Positions 20,748 to 31,912 are shown, numbered from the stretch's first letter. The stretch: 64,000 bases of DNA from Serratia proteamaculans (GCF_008830365.1 NZ_WBKI01000003.1:186001-250000); one strand, 5' to 3'. Numbers and translations: made by a program. The notes: a model not told the origin generated them from the sequence alone.

Positions 20748-21287
20748 ATGTATCATGTTGTCGCTGCAACTACCAACCCGGCAAAGATCAAGGCTATTCA
20801 ACTGGCCTTTGATGACACCTTTGGCACGGGCCAATGCCGCATTGAATCGGTCGACGTCGCCAGCGGCGTCTCACTGCAACCCATAGGTAATCACGAAACC
20901 CGCACCGGCGCACGTCAGCGCGTAATGGAAGCCCGGCAGGTACGCCCGGAGGCCGACTTTTGGGTCGGCGTAGAAGCAGGAATCGAAGAGAATATGACTT
21001 TCGCCTGGATGACGGTGGAAAACCCGCATACCCGTGGCGAATCGCGCTCAGCCAGTCTGATGCTACCGGAGACAATTTTACAGGGAATTCGCGCCGGCCG
21101 CGAATTGGGGAGTGAGATGGCGATCATCACCGGCAATGCCGAAGTGAAACGCCAGGGTGGCGCTATCGGTATCTTTACCGATGGGCGATTGAGCCGCACC
21201 AGCGTTTACCATCAGGCTCTGCTGTTGGCGCTGGTGCCTTTCCACAACCCGATCTACCAGAGCCATAACAACACAGCACAGAAATAG
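20748..21287 (+). CDS. yjjX: Inosine/xanthosine triphosphatase YjjX
   Basis: House-cleaning NTPase hydrolysing ITP and XTP. The 179-aa protein starts [21 protein letters not shown], the substrate-entry motif of the family, and has VGVEAGIEE near residue 78. Convergent with trpR, with an 18-bp gap. Confidence 0.94.
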   Translation: MYHVVAATTNPAKIKAIQLAFDDTFGTGQCRIESVDVASGVSLQPIGNHETRTGARQRVMEARQVRPEADFWVGVEAGIEENMTFAWMTVENPHTRGESRSASLMLPETILQGIRAGRELGSEMAIITGNAEVKRQGGAIGIFTDGRLSRTSVYHQALLLALVPFHNPIYQSHNNTAQK

Positions 21288-21305
21288 CCTTTGCCGGGCG
21301 CGGCG

Positions 21306-21635
21306 CTACTGTGCATCGCCCAGTAACTGTTGTTCCAGCCACTGTTTCAGCGCCGGCGTTGCAGCCTTCAGGCTATTCGAACCGCGAGTGATGGTGGCAA
21401 TTCCTGCCCCCAGTTCGTTTTTCAGCTCACGCTGGCTCATTTCACCGCGCATCAGCTCCTGAATAATCCGTACCCGCGTACCTAAAGCCGTGCGTTCGTC
21501 CGGCGTCAACAGCAGTTGCATCAGTGGTTGGTGCAAATCCTGGGCAAACGAATTCTGCAGCAGCGCAACAAAGCGCAGCCAATCCTCATTACCTTGTTCT
21601 GAAAGAGCCGGGTCGTTAAGCGATAATTGCGTCAT
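21306..21635 (-). CDS. trpR: Trp operon repressor TrpR
   Basis: Dimeric helix-turn-helix repressor activated by tryptophan. The 109-aa protein has the flexible helix-turn-helix reading [25 protein letters not shown], with conserved residues in register with E. coli TrpR. It lies 55 bp downstream of slt on the same strand but has its own putative promoter with a Trp operator in the gap, supporting autoregulation. Confidence 0.96.
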   Translation of the reverse strand: MTQLSLNDPALSEQGNEDWLRFVALLQNSFAQDLHQPLMQLLLTPDERTALGTRVRIIQELMRGEMSQRELKNELGAGIATITRGSNSLKAATPALKQWLEQQLLGDAQ

Positions 21636-21646
21636 GGCAAGCCACC

Positions 21647-21664
21647 ATACTATTTAACTAGTAC
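21647..21664 (-). promoter_or_regulatory. Trp operator in front of trpR
   Basis: Minus strand GTACTAGTTAAATAGTAT is a near-perfect palindrome (one mismatch per half) close to the classic trp operator core ACTAGTTAACTAGT. It sits 12 bp before the trpR start, where it would overlap the promoter or start region and allow TrpR to repress its own gene. Confidence 0.85.
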
Positions 21665-21690
21665 AGCAGCATACCATAGCGACGTCAAAA

Positions 21691-23619
21691 TCAATAACGC
21701 CTCTGCCACTCGGCATCGGTCAGCACTTTTGCCGGCCGGTGCATGAGATAGCGATAAAATGCGTCGTAAGCCAACACGTTCTTCACGTAGGAACGGGTTT
21801 CCGAGAACGGAATGCTTTCGACAAACGCCACCGCGTCAACCCGCCCTTCACTGTTACCCAGCCAGGTATTCACCCGCGATGGGCCGGCATTGTAAGCCGC
21901 CGATGACAGGATGCGGTTGCGACCGAACTGCTGGTATACGTACTCCAGATAGCTGGTACCGATGGTAATATTGACGCGCGGATCAAGCAGTTGGCTTGGG
22001 CTTGAGTAACCGGGAATATTATACATCTGCACGGTATGCTGCGCAGTACGTGGCATCACCTGCATCAGACCGCTGGCCCCGACCGGTGACTGCGCTTTCG
22101 GGTTCCAGGCGCTCTCCTGACGGGCAATGGCCATGGCATAGCTCGGCGTTATCCCCTTATCATCGGTCGCGGCACGGAATTCTTGCGGCCAGGCCACCGG
22201 GAAGCGTTCTTCAAGGTGATCCCACATTTTGCCGACGATGGTCGCCTGCACGCTGAGATCGGCCCATTTTTGCTCAAAAGCGTAACGCGCCAGCGCTTCC
22301 TGTTCCGGACGGCTGCGGCTGGCCACGAACGAAGTCCATTCACTGCGCGCCAGATTATCCATGTTCCAGTACATCAGTTCGCGCACCCTGGCGATTTCCG
22401 GTCCGTCCACCAGTGAAGCGCGGGGCTTTGCCGCCACTGCCACCATCACCGGATAAGGCGTATTCAGTTTCTGCGCCGCTACCATCGGGTAGAAGCCACG
22501 TTCGCTCATCAGCCGACGCAGGATCTCTTCCCCTTCGCTACGTTTGCCTTCGTCCAGTAAAATGCTCGCACGCCAGTAGCGCCATTCATCTTTATTACGT
22601 GATTCCGTCGGCAGACGCGCCAGCCAGGTTGCCACCCCCTGACGATCGCCGGCGCCCAGCGCCATACGCACGCGACGCTCCAGCAGTGCCGGTGACTGAC
22701 TACGCAAGATCACCTTGTCGCGCCACTGGGTCTGTTCAAAGGTCGCGTCGCTGCCCATCAGACGCCATGCCACTGCCTCTTCCAGCCCCAGCCGTTCGCT
22801 GTCGCTCATTTTCTGCAGGCGGGCAAGGGTTGGGATCATCGCGCGGGCATTTTCCGCATCCTGACGCGCCAGACGCTCGAAAGCGATGCCGGTTGCCGCA
22901 CGGGTAAAGTCAGTCGGGCCCACGCTGCGGGCAAAGGACTCGACCGTCGCAGGATCGTTTTGCAGGCTCACCAGGGCATCGCCCATGGTCTGATAATCTG
23001 ACGGCAACTGACGGTAGAGGCTGTTCACCAGGCCACTGTTGCCCTCTTTCAACGCCAGTTTCATGCGTTCCAAAATAGCCGATGGCGTTTGTTTACCGGC
23101 GCCCTGCCACACGTTGAACAACTTGTCACAGGCCCCCGGCAACGATTTACCGCTCATCCAGATGTCGTCGACGCCGCTCCAGGCCGCAGACTTATCGCCG
23201 GTGGCCCATTTGGCATAGTAATAATTACAGCGTGCCGCGATAGGTTTCGGCGGCTGCGGGCTGAAGGTCAACAGGGTACGCCAGTCTTCACGTCGCGCCA
23301 GTTCATTCACAAAACGCGGAGCCAGTGACTTGGCCGGCGGCAGCGTCGGATGCTGCTTGATAAAGTCATTTACCTCAGAGAATCCGGCCTGGCTGAGATC
23401 TTGCGTCAGCTCACGGTATTCCAGATAAGGGTAAAGCGGGTAATCACGCAGCGTCGGCATCAGTTGCGCCACCACGTCCATCTGTTTACTGTCCCACGCC
23501 TGCTTAATCTGCAGGTAACGCTGACGCTGAGCGTCCAGCGAGTCCGCCAATGCGGCGCTTGAAAATGCCGTCAGGCACAGGCCCACAGCTAAAAACCGCC
23601 ACTTGTCTACCTTGACCAT
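21691..23619 (-). CDS. slt: Soluble lytic murein transglycosylase Slt70
   Basis: Periplasmic enzyme cleaving peptidoglycan between MurNAc and GlcNAc with formation of 1,6-anhydroMurNAc. The 642-aa precursor has a signal peptide (about 1-25, ending ALA), a long helical U-domain, and a C-terminal lysozyme-like domain with the catalytic Glu at about 502 in RQESAWNPKAQSPVGASGL and the downstream GLMQVMPRTA. Its neighbours trpR, yjjX and gpmB keep the E. coli order, but the gene upstream is yfiR rather than ettA. Confidence 0.96.
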   Translation of the reverse strand: MVKVDKWRFLAVGLCLTAFSSAALADSLDAQRQRYLQIKQAWDSKQMDVVAQLMPTLRDYPLYPYLEYRELTQDLSQAGFSEVNDFIKQHPTLPPAKSLAPRFVNELARREDWRTLLTFSPQPPKPIAARCNYYYAKWATGDKSAAWSGVDDIWMSGKSLPGACDKLFNVWQGAGKQTPSAILERMKLALKEGNSGLVNSLYRQLPSDYQTMGDALVSLQNDPATVESFARSVGPTDFTRAATGIAFERLARQDAENARAMIPTLARLQKMSDSERLGLEEAVAWRLMGSDATFEQTQWRDKVILRSQSPALLERRVRMALGAGDRQGVATWLARLPTESRNKDEWRYWRASILLDEGKRSEGEEILRRLMSERGFYPMVAAQKLNTPYPVMVAVAAKPRASLVDGPEIARVRELMYWNMDNLARSEWTSFVASRSRPEQEALARYAFEQKWADLSVQATIVGKMWDHLEERFPVAWPQEFRAATDDKGITPSYAMAIARQESAWNPKAQSPVGASGLMQVMPRTAQHTVQMYNIPGYSSPSQLLDPRVNITIGTSYLEYVYQQFGRNRILSSAAYNAGPSRVNTWLGNSEGRVDAVAFVESIPFSETRSYVKNVLAYDAFYRYLMHRPAKVLTDAEWQRRY

Positions 23620-24361
23620 ACTGACTCTTTCCTCGCTAATGCTGATGGTGTTGCCAGAGCCGGCTCACCCCGTTGCCGCGCTACGCCAGCAGCCAACGGA
23701 TCGGTAAACCCGGCTCTCCGAGTATTTCACGCCCTGTCGTGGGATAGCGACTATCCGGCACGCCAGAACAAAAGAGGGGCGCTGAGCAACCCGCTCAGCC
23801 ATCTACCATAGACAGCGGGATCGCTTATCCATTCACTACTGTAGAAGAAGTTTATCGTCACGATGGGCCTCAGGTAAAAAAGGTTTACCCTCACTGACAA
23901 ATTAATTAAAGCGGGCGACAATTTTGCCGTATTAATCATTTCACTCCGGCGTTAACACTAACCGGCCGGATCCTCAATTATTAATCCCCGCTGCCAATAT
24001 AAAATGAAGCCATTTGAAATTATTAGCCGTCGCAGGATTTCACCCTCAAAACGATAAGCAGAAACGTTGCGCAAACCGCCGGAATCCAGGCCTGCCGCAC
24101 TAACTTTGCAGAAAACGCCTGGCAAACTCTGAGGGACGTTTTTATACTATTAAAAAAAGCTAGGATAATTCCGAGAAAACGGCACATAAAGCGCGCAACA
24201 GGGATATCTTATAATACAATCCGCGCCAATTATGGGTTAGATAGTGTTCACCAGGCAGTGCGATTGACAGTTTTCAGTAAGACAATTATCCCTTCAACCG
24301 GGTCAGGCTTCTCATTGTTATGTTGCCGCAACAGCACTGCGGACGTGGGCAGGAATGGCAG
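23620..24361. other. 742-bp intergenic region slt/yfiR
   Basis: No supported gene. An 8-bp inverted repeat AGAGCCGG...CCGGCTCT (23656-23663 and 23710-23717) encloses a GC-rich 46-bp loop. From 23880 onward the DNA is AT-rich and should contain the divergent slt and yfiRNB promoters. A 62-codon minus-strand frame at 23751-23939 has no ribosome site or family resemblance. Confidence 0.5.
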
Positions 24362-24976
24362 ATGAAGATGGCAAAGTATGCCGCGTTGTTAGCGACCTGC
24401 GCAAAAAGCTCCCTCAGGAGCTTCATTTGCGCACGTCTGGACTGCAGCCGTCTGTTGTCGCTGGTTCTGCTCGTCCTGTTGGCATTTCCCGGTTTGGCAC
24501 GTCCCGAGACTGGCGACCCACATAAAAGTCGCACCCACGCCGTCACTACCGTGGTAGTCGGCATTATCAGCTATGCCCGCTGGCCCAGTGAACCCAACCC
24601 CATCCGACTGTGCGTGACGGCGCCGACACAATATGCCGAAGGCCTGTTCGATCCCATCTTGCTGAGCGCCCCCAGGCCAATAAAAGCCGAGCGTATTGCT
24701 TTCGACAGCCCGTTGCTGAGCACCGGCTGTGACGTGATTTATTTGGGCAATATCAATGCCGGTCAGAAACAGAATTTTATGCAACGCATTAACGGCCACT
24801 CCATTCTCAGCATCAGCGAGAATGATGATGAATGCTCCGCCGGCAACGCGTTTTGCCTGCAGTTCGAAGGTGACACGGCCAGCTTTAAAGTGAACCTTGA
24901 CGCACTGGCACGCAGCGGCGTGCGCGTTCACCCCAACGTGCTGCAACTGGCACGCAAACAGGCCCCCCCACTATGA
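24362..24976 (+). CDS. yfiR: YfiR-type periplasmic repressor of a diguanylate cyclase
   Basis: In Pseudomonas and E. coli YfiR sits in the periplasm and inhibits the membrane cyclase YfiN. This 204-aa protein has a hydrophobic export segment (LLSLVLLVLLAFPGLA, about residues 30-45), the core IISYARWP...LCVT, four cysteines expected to form disulfides in the redox-sensing fold, and the C-terminal VNLDALARSGVRVHPNVLQLAR seen in YfiR. I start at ATG 24362 (AGGAATGG upstream); the ~29 residues before the signal core are unusually long, so a later start is possible. Its stop overlaps yfiN by ATGA. Confidence 0.88.
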   Translation: MKMAKYAALLATCAKSSLRSFICARLDCSRLLSLVLLVLLAFPGLARPETGDPHKSRTHAVTTVVVGIISYARWPSEPNPIRLCVTAPTQYAEGLFDPILLSAPRPIKAERIAFDSPLLSTGCDVIYLGNINAGQKQNFMQRINGHSILSISENDDECSAGNAFCLQFEGDTASFKVNLDALARSGVRVHPNVLQLARKQAPPL

Positions 24977-26220
24977 AGTGGTTGCGCAAGAACCGATCGG
25001 GTCAGTCGCGACCTACGCTGGGGCGGGTGCTGCAACGGGTGCACCTTGGACTGGCGCTGATTGCCGTCGGCACCGCCGGAATTTTCCTGACGCTGGTCGC
25101 GCTGTTTGCGCTGCGCGCCTATGCCGACCATAACCTGCATCTGATTGCGCGCTCCATCAGCTATACCGTCGAAGCTGCCGTGGTATTTGAAGACCGCACT
25201 GCCGCACGTGAAGCACTGGTATTGATCGCCTCCAAAGAAGAGGTATCAGAGGCAAGAATTTTGAACAACAGCGGCAAAGTGCTCGCCAGTTGGCGTCATC
25301 CCAAAGATGGCCCGCTGCACGGTATGGAAGAAATCGTGGCCCACTGGGCGCTGCCCGAGCCGGTGATCCTGCCGATTACTCACGAAGGCAAAGAGGTCGG
25401 CAAAGTGTGGCTACTCGGCCACGGCGGCAGCCTGCTGCGTTTTCTGTTGCGCGGTATGGTCGGCATGATCGCCTGTCTGGTGCTCAGTACCCTGTGTGCG
25501 CTGGTACTTTCCCGCCGCATGCTGCTGGGCATTGTCCGTTCGCTGGATGACATCGCCAATGTCGCACATGCGGTACGCCGCGATCGCGCCTTTGGCCTGC
25601 GGGTGCCATCAGCGCCGATTGCCGAACTGCATGAACTGAGCGTCGACTTTAATGGCCTGCTCGATGAGCTGGAAGCCTGGCAGGCACACCTGAAACAGGA
25701 AAATGATTCACTGACTCACCGGGCAACGCACGACAGCCTGACCGGCTTGCCGAACCGTGCCTTCTTTGAAGGACGACTGAGCCGTGCGTTGGGGGACATT
25801 AAACCGACCGAAAAACTGGCGGTGCTGTTTATCGACGGTGACCGCTTCAAGGAGGTCAATGACAGCTACGGTCACGCCGCAGGCGACATGGTGCTGACCA
25901 CCATTGCCGGGCGCATTCGCGCACAGCTACGTGAAAGCGACCTAGTGGCACGTTTAGGAGGTGATGAGTTCGCCGTATTATTGGCACCGGTCCACACTAC
26001 GGAAGATGTCCTGCAGATTGCCGATAACATTATCGACTGCATGACCCAACCGGTAATTTTGCCGAACGACGAGGCGGTGATTTCCTCTCTGAGTATCGGT
26101 ATTGCCCTTTACCCTGAGCATGCGGTAACGCCTCAAGGGCTCTTGCACGAAGCTGACGATGCAATGTACCAGGCAAAGCATCGTTATAACGGAGGCTGGC
26201 GGCTGGCAATACAGAAATAA
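24973..26220 (+). CDS. yfiN: Membrane diguanylate cyclase YfiN (DgcN/TpbB type)
   Basis: Makes cyclic-di-GMP from two GTP. The 415-aa protein has two membrane helices (about 22-50 and 155-180) flanking a periplasmic CHASE8-like sensor segment, a HAMP linker, and a GGDEF domain with intact GGDEF at 329-333 and an inhibitory I-site RESD at 320-323. Intact catalytic residues predict an active, product-inhibited enzyme. Second gene of yfiRNB, translationally coupled to yfiR; activity should be released when YfiR is sequestered by YfiB. Confidence 0.94.
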   Translation: MKWLRKNRSGQSRPTLGRVLQRVHLGLALIAVGTAGIFLTLVALFALRAYADHNLHLIARSISYTVEAAVVFEDRTAAREALVLIASKEEVSEARILNNSGKVLASWRHPKDGPLHGMEEIVAHWALPEPVILPITHEGKEVGKVWLLGHGGSLLRFLLRGMVGMIACLVLSTLCALVLSRRMLLGIVRSLDDIANVAHAVRRDRAFGLRVPSAPIAELHELSVDFNGLLDELEAWQAHLKQENDSLTHRATHDSLTGLPNRAFFEGRLSRALGDIKPTEKLAVLFIDGDRFKEVNDSYGHAAGDMVLTTIAGRIRAQLRESDLVARLGGDEFAVLLAPVHTTEDVLQIADNIIDCMTQPVILPNDEAVISSLSIGIALYPEHAVTPQGLLHEADDAMYQAKHRYNGGWRLAIQK

Positions 26221-26255
26221 AGCCCCGGCTAAAAAATAAAACTAGGGATTTGATT

Positions 26256-26753
26256 ATGATACAGCAAACACTAAAAAACCGTTTCTCACTGCTGGCAATG
26301 ATGTTTATCGCCCTGCTGGCGCTCGCCGGCTGCCAGAGCAAACCGCAGGGCCTTACGCCTGAGCAGATTGCCCTGTTGCAGTCGCAAGGGTTCAAGCTGA
26401 CAGACAACGGCTGGGAATTTGGCCTGTCCGACAAGGTGCTGTTTGGCAATAACGTCGGCAAACTGAACCCGGAAAGCACCGATACGGTACAAAAAATGGG
26501 TCGCGCGCTGATGAGCGTCGGCATCACCCAATTCCGTCTGGACGGTCATACGGATAATTACGGTGAAGACAGCTATAACGATCAGCTTTCGCTGCGCCGC
26601 GCCAATGCGGTGGCCGATCTACTGGCCAGCGTAGGCATTCCTCGTTCCAACATCGAAACCCGCGGCATGGGTAAACGCGATCCGGTGGCCGACAACCGCA
26701 CCTCCAGCGGCCGTGCGGAAAACCGCCGCGTCGCTATTGTTGTCACCCCTTAA
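26256..26753 (+). CDS. yfiB: OmpA-like lipoprotein YfiB
   Basis: Outer-membrane lipoprotein which in Pseudomonas binds YfiR and so frees YfiN. The 165-aa protein has a type II signal with lipobox LAGC (Cys at residue 26), and a C-terminal OmpA peptidoglycan-binding domain (DGHTDN...LSLRRANAVADLL...GKRDPVADN...ENRRVAI). The ATG at 26256 has AGGGA upstream; a TTG two codons earlier is the alternative. Last gene of the yfiRNB operon, 35 bp after yfiN. A hairpin ATGCGCC-TTCACG-GGCGCAT follows at 26764-26783, without a T-run. Confidence 0.92.
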   Translation: MIQQTLKNRFSLLAMMFIALLALAGCQSKPQGLTPEQIALLQSQGFKLTDNGWEFGLSDKVLFGNNVGKLNPESTDTVQKMGRALMSVGITQFRLDGHTDNYGEDSYNDQLSLRRANAVADLLASVGIPRSNIETRGMGKRDPVADNRTSSGRAENRRVAIVVTP

Positions 26754-26893
26754 GCGACCAATATGCGCCTTCACGGGCGCATAAAGGGTTATACTTAGCG
26801 ATCGCTGTGTGATGTCTGGGATCCGCTTTCGAAACGGGCTACACTCCGCAGCCAGACATCCTATAAAAACTGATATAGAGAGGCAGAGGCACC

Positions 26894-28561
<1,668 letters not shown>

Positions 28562-28571
28562 TCCCGGAAAG

Positions 28572-28595
28572 CGCCGCGCATGCGGCGTTTTTTTT
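28572..28595 (+). terminator. Terminator after ettA
   Basis: CGCCGC-GCAT-GCGGCG followed by eight T residues, immediately downstream of ettA and touching the end of the convergent lysR gene. Confidence 0.93.
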
Positions 28596-29505
28596 ATTCC
28601 CACGCCAGCTCGCGGGCATAGTCGTCAAACACCGGGTGTTGCAATACCACGTCGATAAAACAGGCCAGCGCCGGTGAATTCAACTTGCGGCTCGGATAGA
28701 CCAAATACAGTTCATTGCCTTCCGCCTGCCAGTCCGGCAACACCTCAACCAATTGCCTCTGTACCACCACCTCACGGCTGAGAAAAGCCGGCAGCAAGGT
28801 AATGCCCGCACCGGCAATCGCACATTCACGCGCGTACAACAGATTATCGGTGATATGCCGCATCGGCAGTTGCCAACGAAAATAGTCGTCACCCCTGCGC
28901 AGGCTCCAGACCGGCCAGGAGCGGTGTGCAATACAACGGTGCTGCTGCAACTGCTGCGGATCGACAATCGGTGGGGACTCTGCCAAATATGCCGGTGAAG
29001 CCAGCAAATAACGCGGCGCATGCCCCAAGCGACGGCCAATCAGTGAAGAGTCCTGTGGCTTGCCGGTGCGCAACGCCGCATCGAACCCTTCCTGCACCAT
29101 GTCCACCATCGCATCAGACACCGACACCTCCAGCGAAACGTCCGGATATTGGCGCTGGAAATCCGCCGCCAGCCGCGCCAGCAACGTCGCTCCCAGCCCG
29201 GCAGGCGTCGAGATGCGCAACCGCCCGCTGGGGTTATCACGCAGCCGTTGCAGCGCCAGATCGGCCCGTTCGGCGGCGGACAGCATCTCTTGGCAGTGTT
29301 CCAGATAACGCTCGCCGGCAAAGGTCAGATTGAGCTGACGGGTGGTACGGTTCAGCAGCCGCAGGCCCAGCGTCTGTTCCAACTGGCTGATGCGTTGGCT
29401 AACGCTGGACTTCGGCAAAGCGGCACGCTTGGCTGCGGCGGTAAAACTGCCACACTCGGCCACCAGCGCAAACAACGCCATATCCTGTAGCTGCTTAAAC
29501 CTCAT
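28594..29505 (-). CDS. LysR-family transcriptional regulator
   Basis: 303-aa regulator with an N-terminal helix-turn-helix (FTAAAKRAALPKSSVSQRISQLEQ, about 21-45) and a periplasmic-binding-fold effector domain of the CrgA/DhcR subtype. It is divergent from the quinone-reductase-like gene at 29604, separated by 98 bp, so it probably controls that gene. The inducer cannot be read from sequence. Confidence 0.9.
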   Translation of the reverse strand: MRFKQLQDMALFALVAECGSFTAAAKRAALPKSSVSQRISQLEQTLGLRLLNRTTRQLNLTFAGERYLEHCQEMLSAAERADLALQRLRDNPSGRLRISTPAGLGATLLARLAADFQRQYPDVSLEVSVSDAMVDMVQEGFDAALRTGKPQDSSLIGRRLGHAPRYLLASPAYLAESPPIVDPQQLQQHRCIAHRSWPVWSLRRGDDYFRWQLPMRHITDNLLYARECAIAGAGITLLPAFLSREVVVQRQLVEVLPDWQAEGNELYLVYPSRKLNSPALACFIDVVLQHPVFDDYARELAWE

Positions 29506-29603
29506 TGTTCACCTCAAACGAACACTTAGTTAGTTATTGTCCATCTTATCACTCCCCTCCAACAGGTCTACACTGGGGCTATACATTCGAAAGGAGCAAA
29601 GTC

Positions 29604-30605
29604 ATGCCGATTAAAGCCATTGCCGTAGACCCGAAAAACCCCGCCGGTTTCATTGAAATCAGCCCGGAAAAAACCACCCCAGGCCAGTACGATTTACTGG
29701 TGGAAGTCAAAGCGGTGTCGGTCAACCCGGTGGACACCAAGGTTCACGCCGGTCTGCAAAAAAGCGGCCTGCAGCAGCCACGCATTCTCGGTTGGGATGC
29801 CAGCGGCGTAGTGGTAGAAGTGGGCAGCAGCGTCAGCGGTTTCAAGCCCGGCGATGAAGTCTGGTATGCCGGTGACATTACCCGCCCAGGCAGCAACACC
29901 ACCCATCAGTTGATTGATTCGCGTATTACCGCTCATAAGCCACGTAGCCTGAACTGGGCCGAGTCCGCGGCGATGCCATTGACCGCCCTGACCGCCTGGG
30001 AAGCGCTGTTCGAACACTTGAAAATTCAGGACGCCGCGCCTGGCAAAACCCTGTTGATTATCGGCGGTGCAGGTGGCGTTGGTTCGTTGGCAATCTCATT
30101 TGCTGCACAGCGCAGCCAGGTAAAGGTGATTGCGACTGCATCACGCCCCGAATCAGCGGCCTGGTGTCTGGAGCGCGGTGCCGATCTGGTGGTCGACTAC
30201 CACGATTTGAAAGCAAATCTGGCGCAGCAGGGTATTGAGAGCGTGGATTATATTCTTTGCCTGAACGATACCGACGGTCACTGGCAAGCCATTTCCGATC
30301 TGATCGCGCCAATGGGCCATATCTGCACCATCGTAGAAAACGCCCAACCGTTGGACCAAAATGCATTGAAGTTGAAAAGTGCCGCGCTGCACTGGGAATT
30401 GATGTTTACTCGCAGCATGTTCACCACGCCGGACATCGCCCAACAGGGTGAGATCCTCAAGCAAGTGGCGCAACTGCTGGATGAAGGAAAACTGAGCACC
30501 ACCCTGAGCGAAACCTTGCAAGGGCTGACGGTAGAGACCCTGACCGCCGCGCATAAAAAGCTGCGCGACGGGCATATGCAGGGCAAACTGGTGATTGTTT
30601 ACTGA
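29604..30605 (+). CDS. Zinc-independent quinone oxidoreductase / medium-chain dehydrogenase
   Basis: NADPH-dependent oxidoreductase, 333 aa, with a GroES-like N-terminal domain (NPVDTKVHAGL at 41-51) and a Rossmann domain with GGAGGVG at 154-160. The catalytic-zinc ligands of classical alcohol dehydrogenases are missing: its few cysteines lie in the second half. It therefore resembles the zinc-independent quinone oxidoreductase (QOR/ZTA1-like) group, although such proteins are often labelled zinc-binding. ATG 29604 follows AAGGAGC. The divergent LysR gene suggests induction by an electrophile or quinone, which is inference. Confidence 0.88.
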   Translation: MPIKAIAVDPKNPAGFIEISPEKTTPGQYDLLVEVKAVSVNPVDTKVHAGLQKSGLQQPRILGWDASGVVVEVGSSVSGFKPGDEVWYAGDITRPGSNTTHQLIDSRITAHKPRSLNWAESAAMPLTALTAWEALFEHLKIQDAAPGKTLLIIGGAGGVGSLAISFAAQRSQVKVIATASRPESAAWCLERGADLVVDYHDLKANLAQQGIESVDYILCLNDTDGHWQAISDLIAPMGHICTIVENAQPLDQNALKLKSAALHWELMFTRSMFTTPDIAQQGEILKQVAQLLDEGKLSTTLSETLQGLTVETLTAAHKKLRDGHMQGKLVIVY

Positions 30606-30611
30606 TGACAG

Positions 30612-30640
30612 TTGGGGCGCAGCACTGAACTGCGCCCCAA
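30612..30640. repeat. GGGCGCAG palindrome, copy 1
   Basis: TTGGGGCGCAG-CACTGAA-CTGCGCCCCAA: an 11-bp perfect stem between the convergent oxidoreductase and nadR genes. The same GGGCGCAGC/GCTGCGCCC core recurs at 35305-35327 and 61771-61796. Confidence 0.75.
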
Positions 30641-30644
30641 TGGC

Positions 30645-31904
30645 TTATACCGCTGCAACACCGACCAGCCGACTGGCATCAGCTGCCAGCAACTGCTTGA
30701 CCAGCTCGACGCAGCGCAGGAAGCGTTCGTCGTAGTCGCTGGACTCCACGTGTACATACTCGATGTTATTGGCACGCAGCATCTCTTCCAACAAATGCTG
30801 GAACACTTTGCGATCCTTGGGGTTACCCAGACTGCGCAGGCCATCCGCCACCCAGGGGGTGTTATTTTCCAGCAGGATCACCAGATCAAACCGATACTCG
30901 TCGATCAGCGCCTGCACAAAGGGGTGTTCGCGCCCTTCGTACTTTTTGCAAAATGCCTGAGTGGTGACAAAGTCGGTGTCGATAAATGCCACTTTGTTGG
31001 CGTACTTCACCGCAAAGTCGACGTACTGCGCCTGCCCGAGGGCGATCTTGTCGTAGTCGGAATACTGGAGCGCCATCTCATCCCCGCCGAGGTGCGAGAA
31101 CACATAGTCGCGACCATACTCCCAGGCACTGGTAGTGTTAAAGATGTTTGCCAGCTTGTTCACCAGGGTCGATTTACCGCTCGACTCCCCGCCGAGGATC
31201 GCCACGGTACGCACAAAGAACGGCTTTACTTCGGTCGGAATATAATCCCAATAGCGGAACGGATCCTGACGGATCTGGCGGCCACTGATATTCATAAATG
31301 AACGTTCGGGATCGATCAGGACGGTTTCAATCGCCAGATGTTCACGGTAACGCGGAGCGTCCTGCGCTTCGCTGGAATAGATGAAACTCGGCACTATGGC
31401 TTTCTGTTCCAGGAAGGCCTTCACCCCATCGCTCCAGACGTTCCAACCGTGCGGATAGGGTTCAATGCCCTGCTCGTCGAACGAATGAATATGGATGTTT
31501 TTCTGGTATTTGAAGGTTTGCAGCAGCCAGCGCAGACGATCGCTGACCGTCGGCTGTTGCGACATCGAACTGTTCTCGAACAGCTCTCTGTCACGCGGTT
31601 CGTCGTAACACAGGATCACGTGCAGCTCATCCACCTGGCTACAGGCGCGCTGGATCAGATAGATGTGGCCGGTGTGCAGGGGGTAAAATTTACCAAACAC
31701 CACGCCGACCTTTTTCTCACGCCGTGGAAATTCCAGGCCAAGATAGCGGTGCAGCGCCTCCAGTTTCTGGGCGCTCGGACTCTTGATTTTGTCGTTTAGC
31801 AACTGGCTGAGGTAACCTTTAGTCATGCCACTGGCATCCGCCACCTGCTGCAGAGTGCAGCTCTTCTGCTTAATCGACGCCTTCAGGTAATCAAATTGCC
31901 GCAT
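30645..31904 (-). CDS. nadR: Trifunctional NAD regulator/enzyme NadR
   Basis: Combines repressor of NAD biosynthesis genes, NMN adenylyltransferase and ribosylnicotinamide kinase. The 419-aa protein has an N-terminal helix-turn-helix (TLQQVADASGMTKGYLSQLL, 17-36), the adenylyltransferase signature GKFYPLHTGH (71-80), and the kinase Walker A GGESSGKST (238-246). I start at MRQFDYLK (31904), which has GGAGGGGC directly upstream, over the codon at 31931 that lies inside the operator. Last gene of serB-radA-nadR, with its own putative NadR box. Confidence 0.96.
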   Translation of the reverse strand: MRQFDYLKASIKQKSCTLQQVADASGMTKGYLSQLLNDKIKSPSAQKLEALHRYLGLEFPRREKKVGVVFGKFYPLHTGHIYLIQRACSQVDELHVILCYDEPRDRELFENSSMSQQPTVSDRLRWLLQTFKYQKNIHIHSFDEQGIEPYPHGWNVWSDGVKAFLEQKAIVPSFIYSSEAQDAPRYREHLAIETVLIDPERSFMNISGRQIRQDPFRYWDYIPTEVKPFFVRTVAILGGESSGKSTLVNKLANIFNTTSAWEYGRDYVFSHLGGDEMALQYSDYDKIALGQAQYVDFAVKYANKVAFIDTDFVTTQAFCKKYEGREHPFVQALIDEYRFDLVILLENNTPWVADGLRSLGNPKDRKVFQHLLEEMLRANNIEYVHVESSDYDERFLRCVELVKQLLAADASRLVGVAAV

Positions 31905-31912
31905 AGCCCCTC

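Noticed and set aside
23751-23939. 62-codon minus-strand frame in the slt/yfiR gap
   Set aside because: No ribosome site, no recognisable family, AT-rich region.
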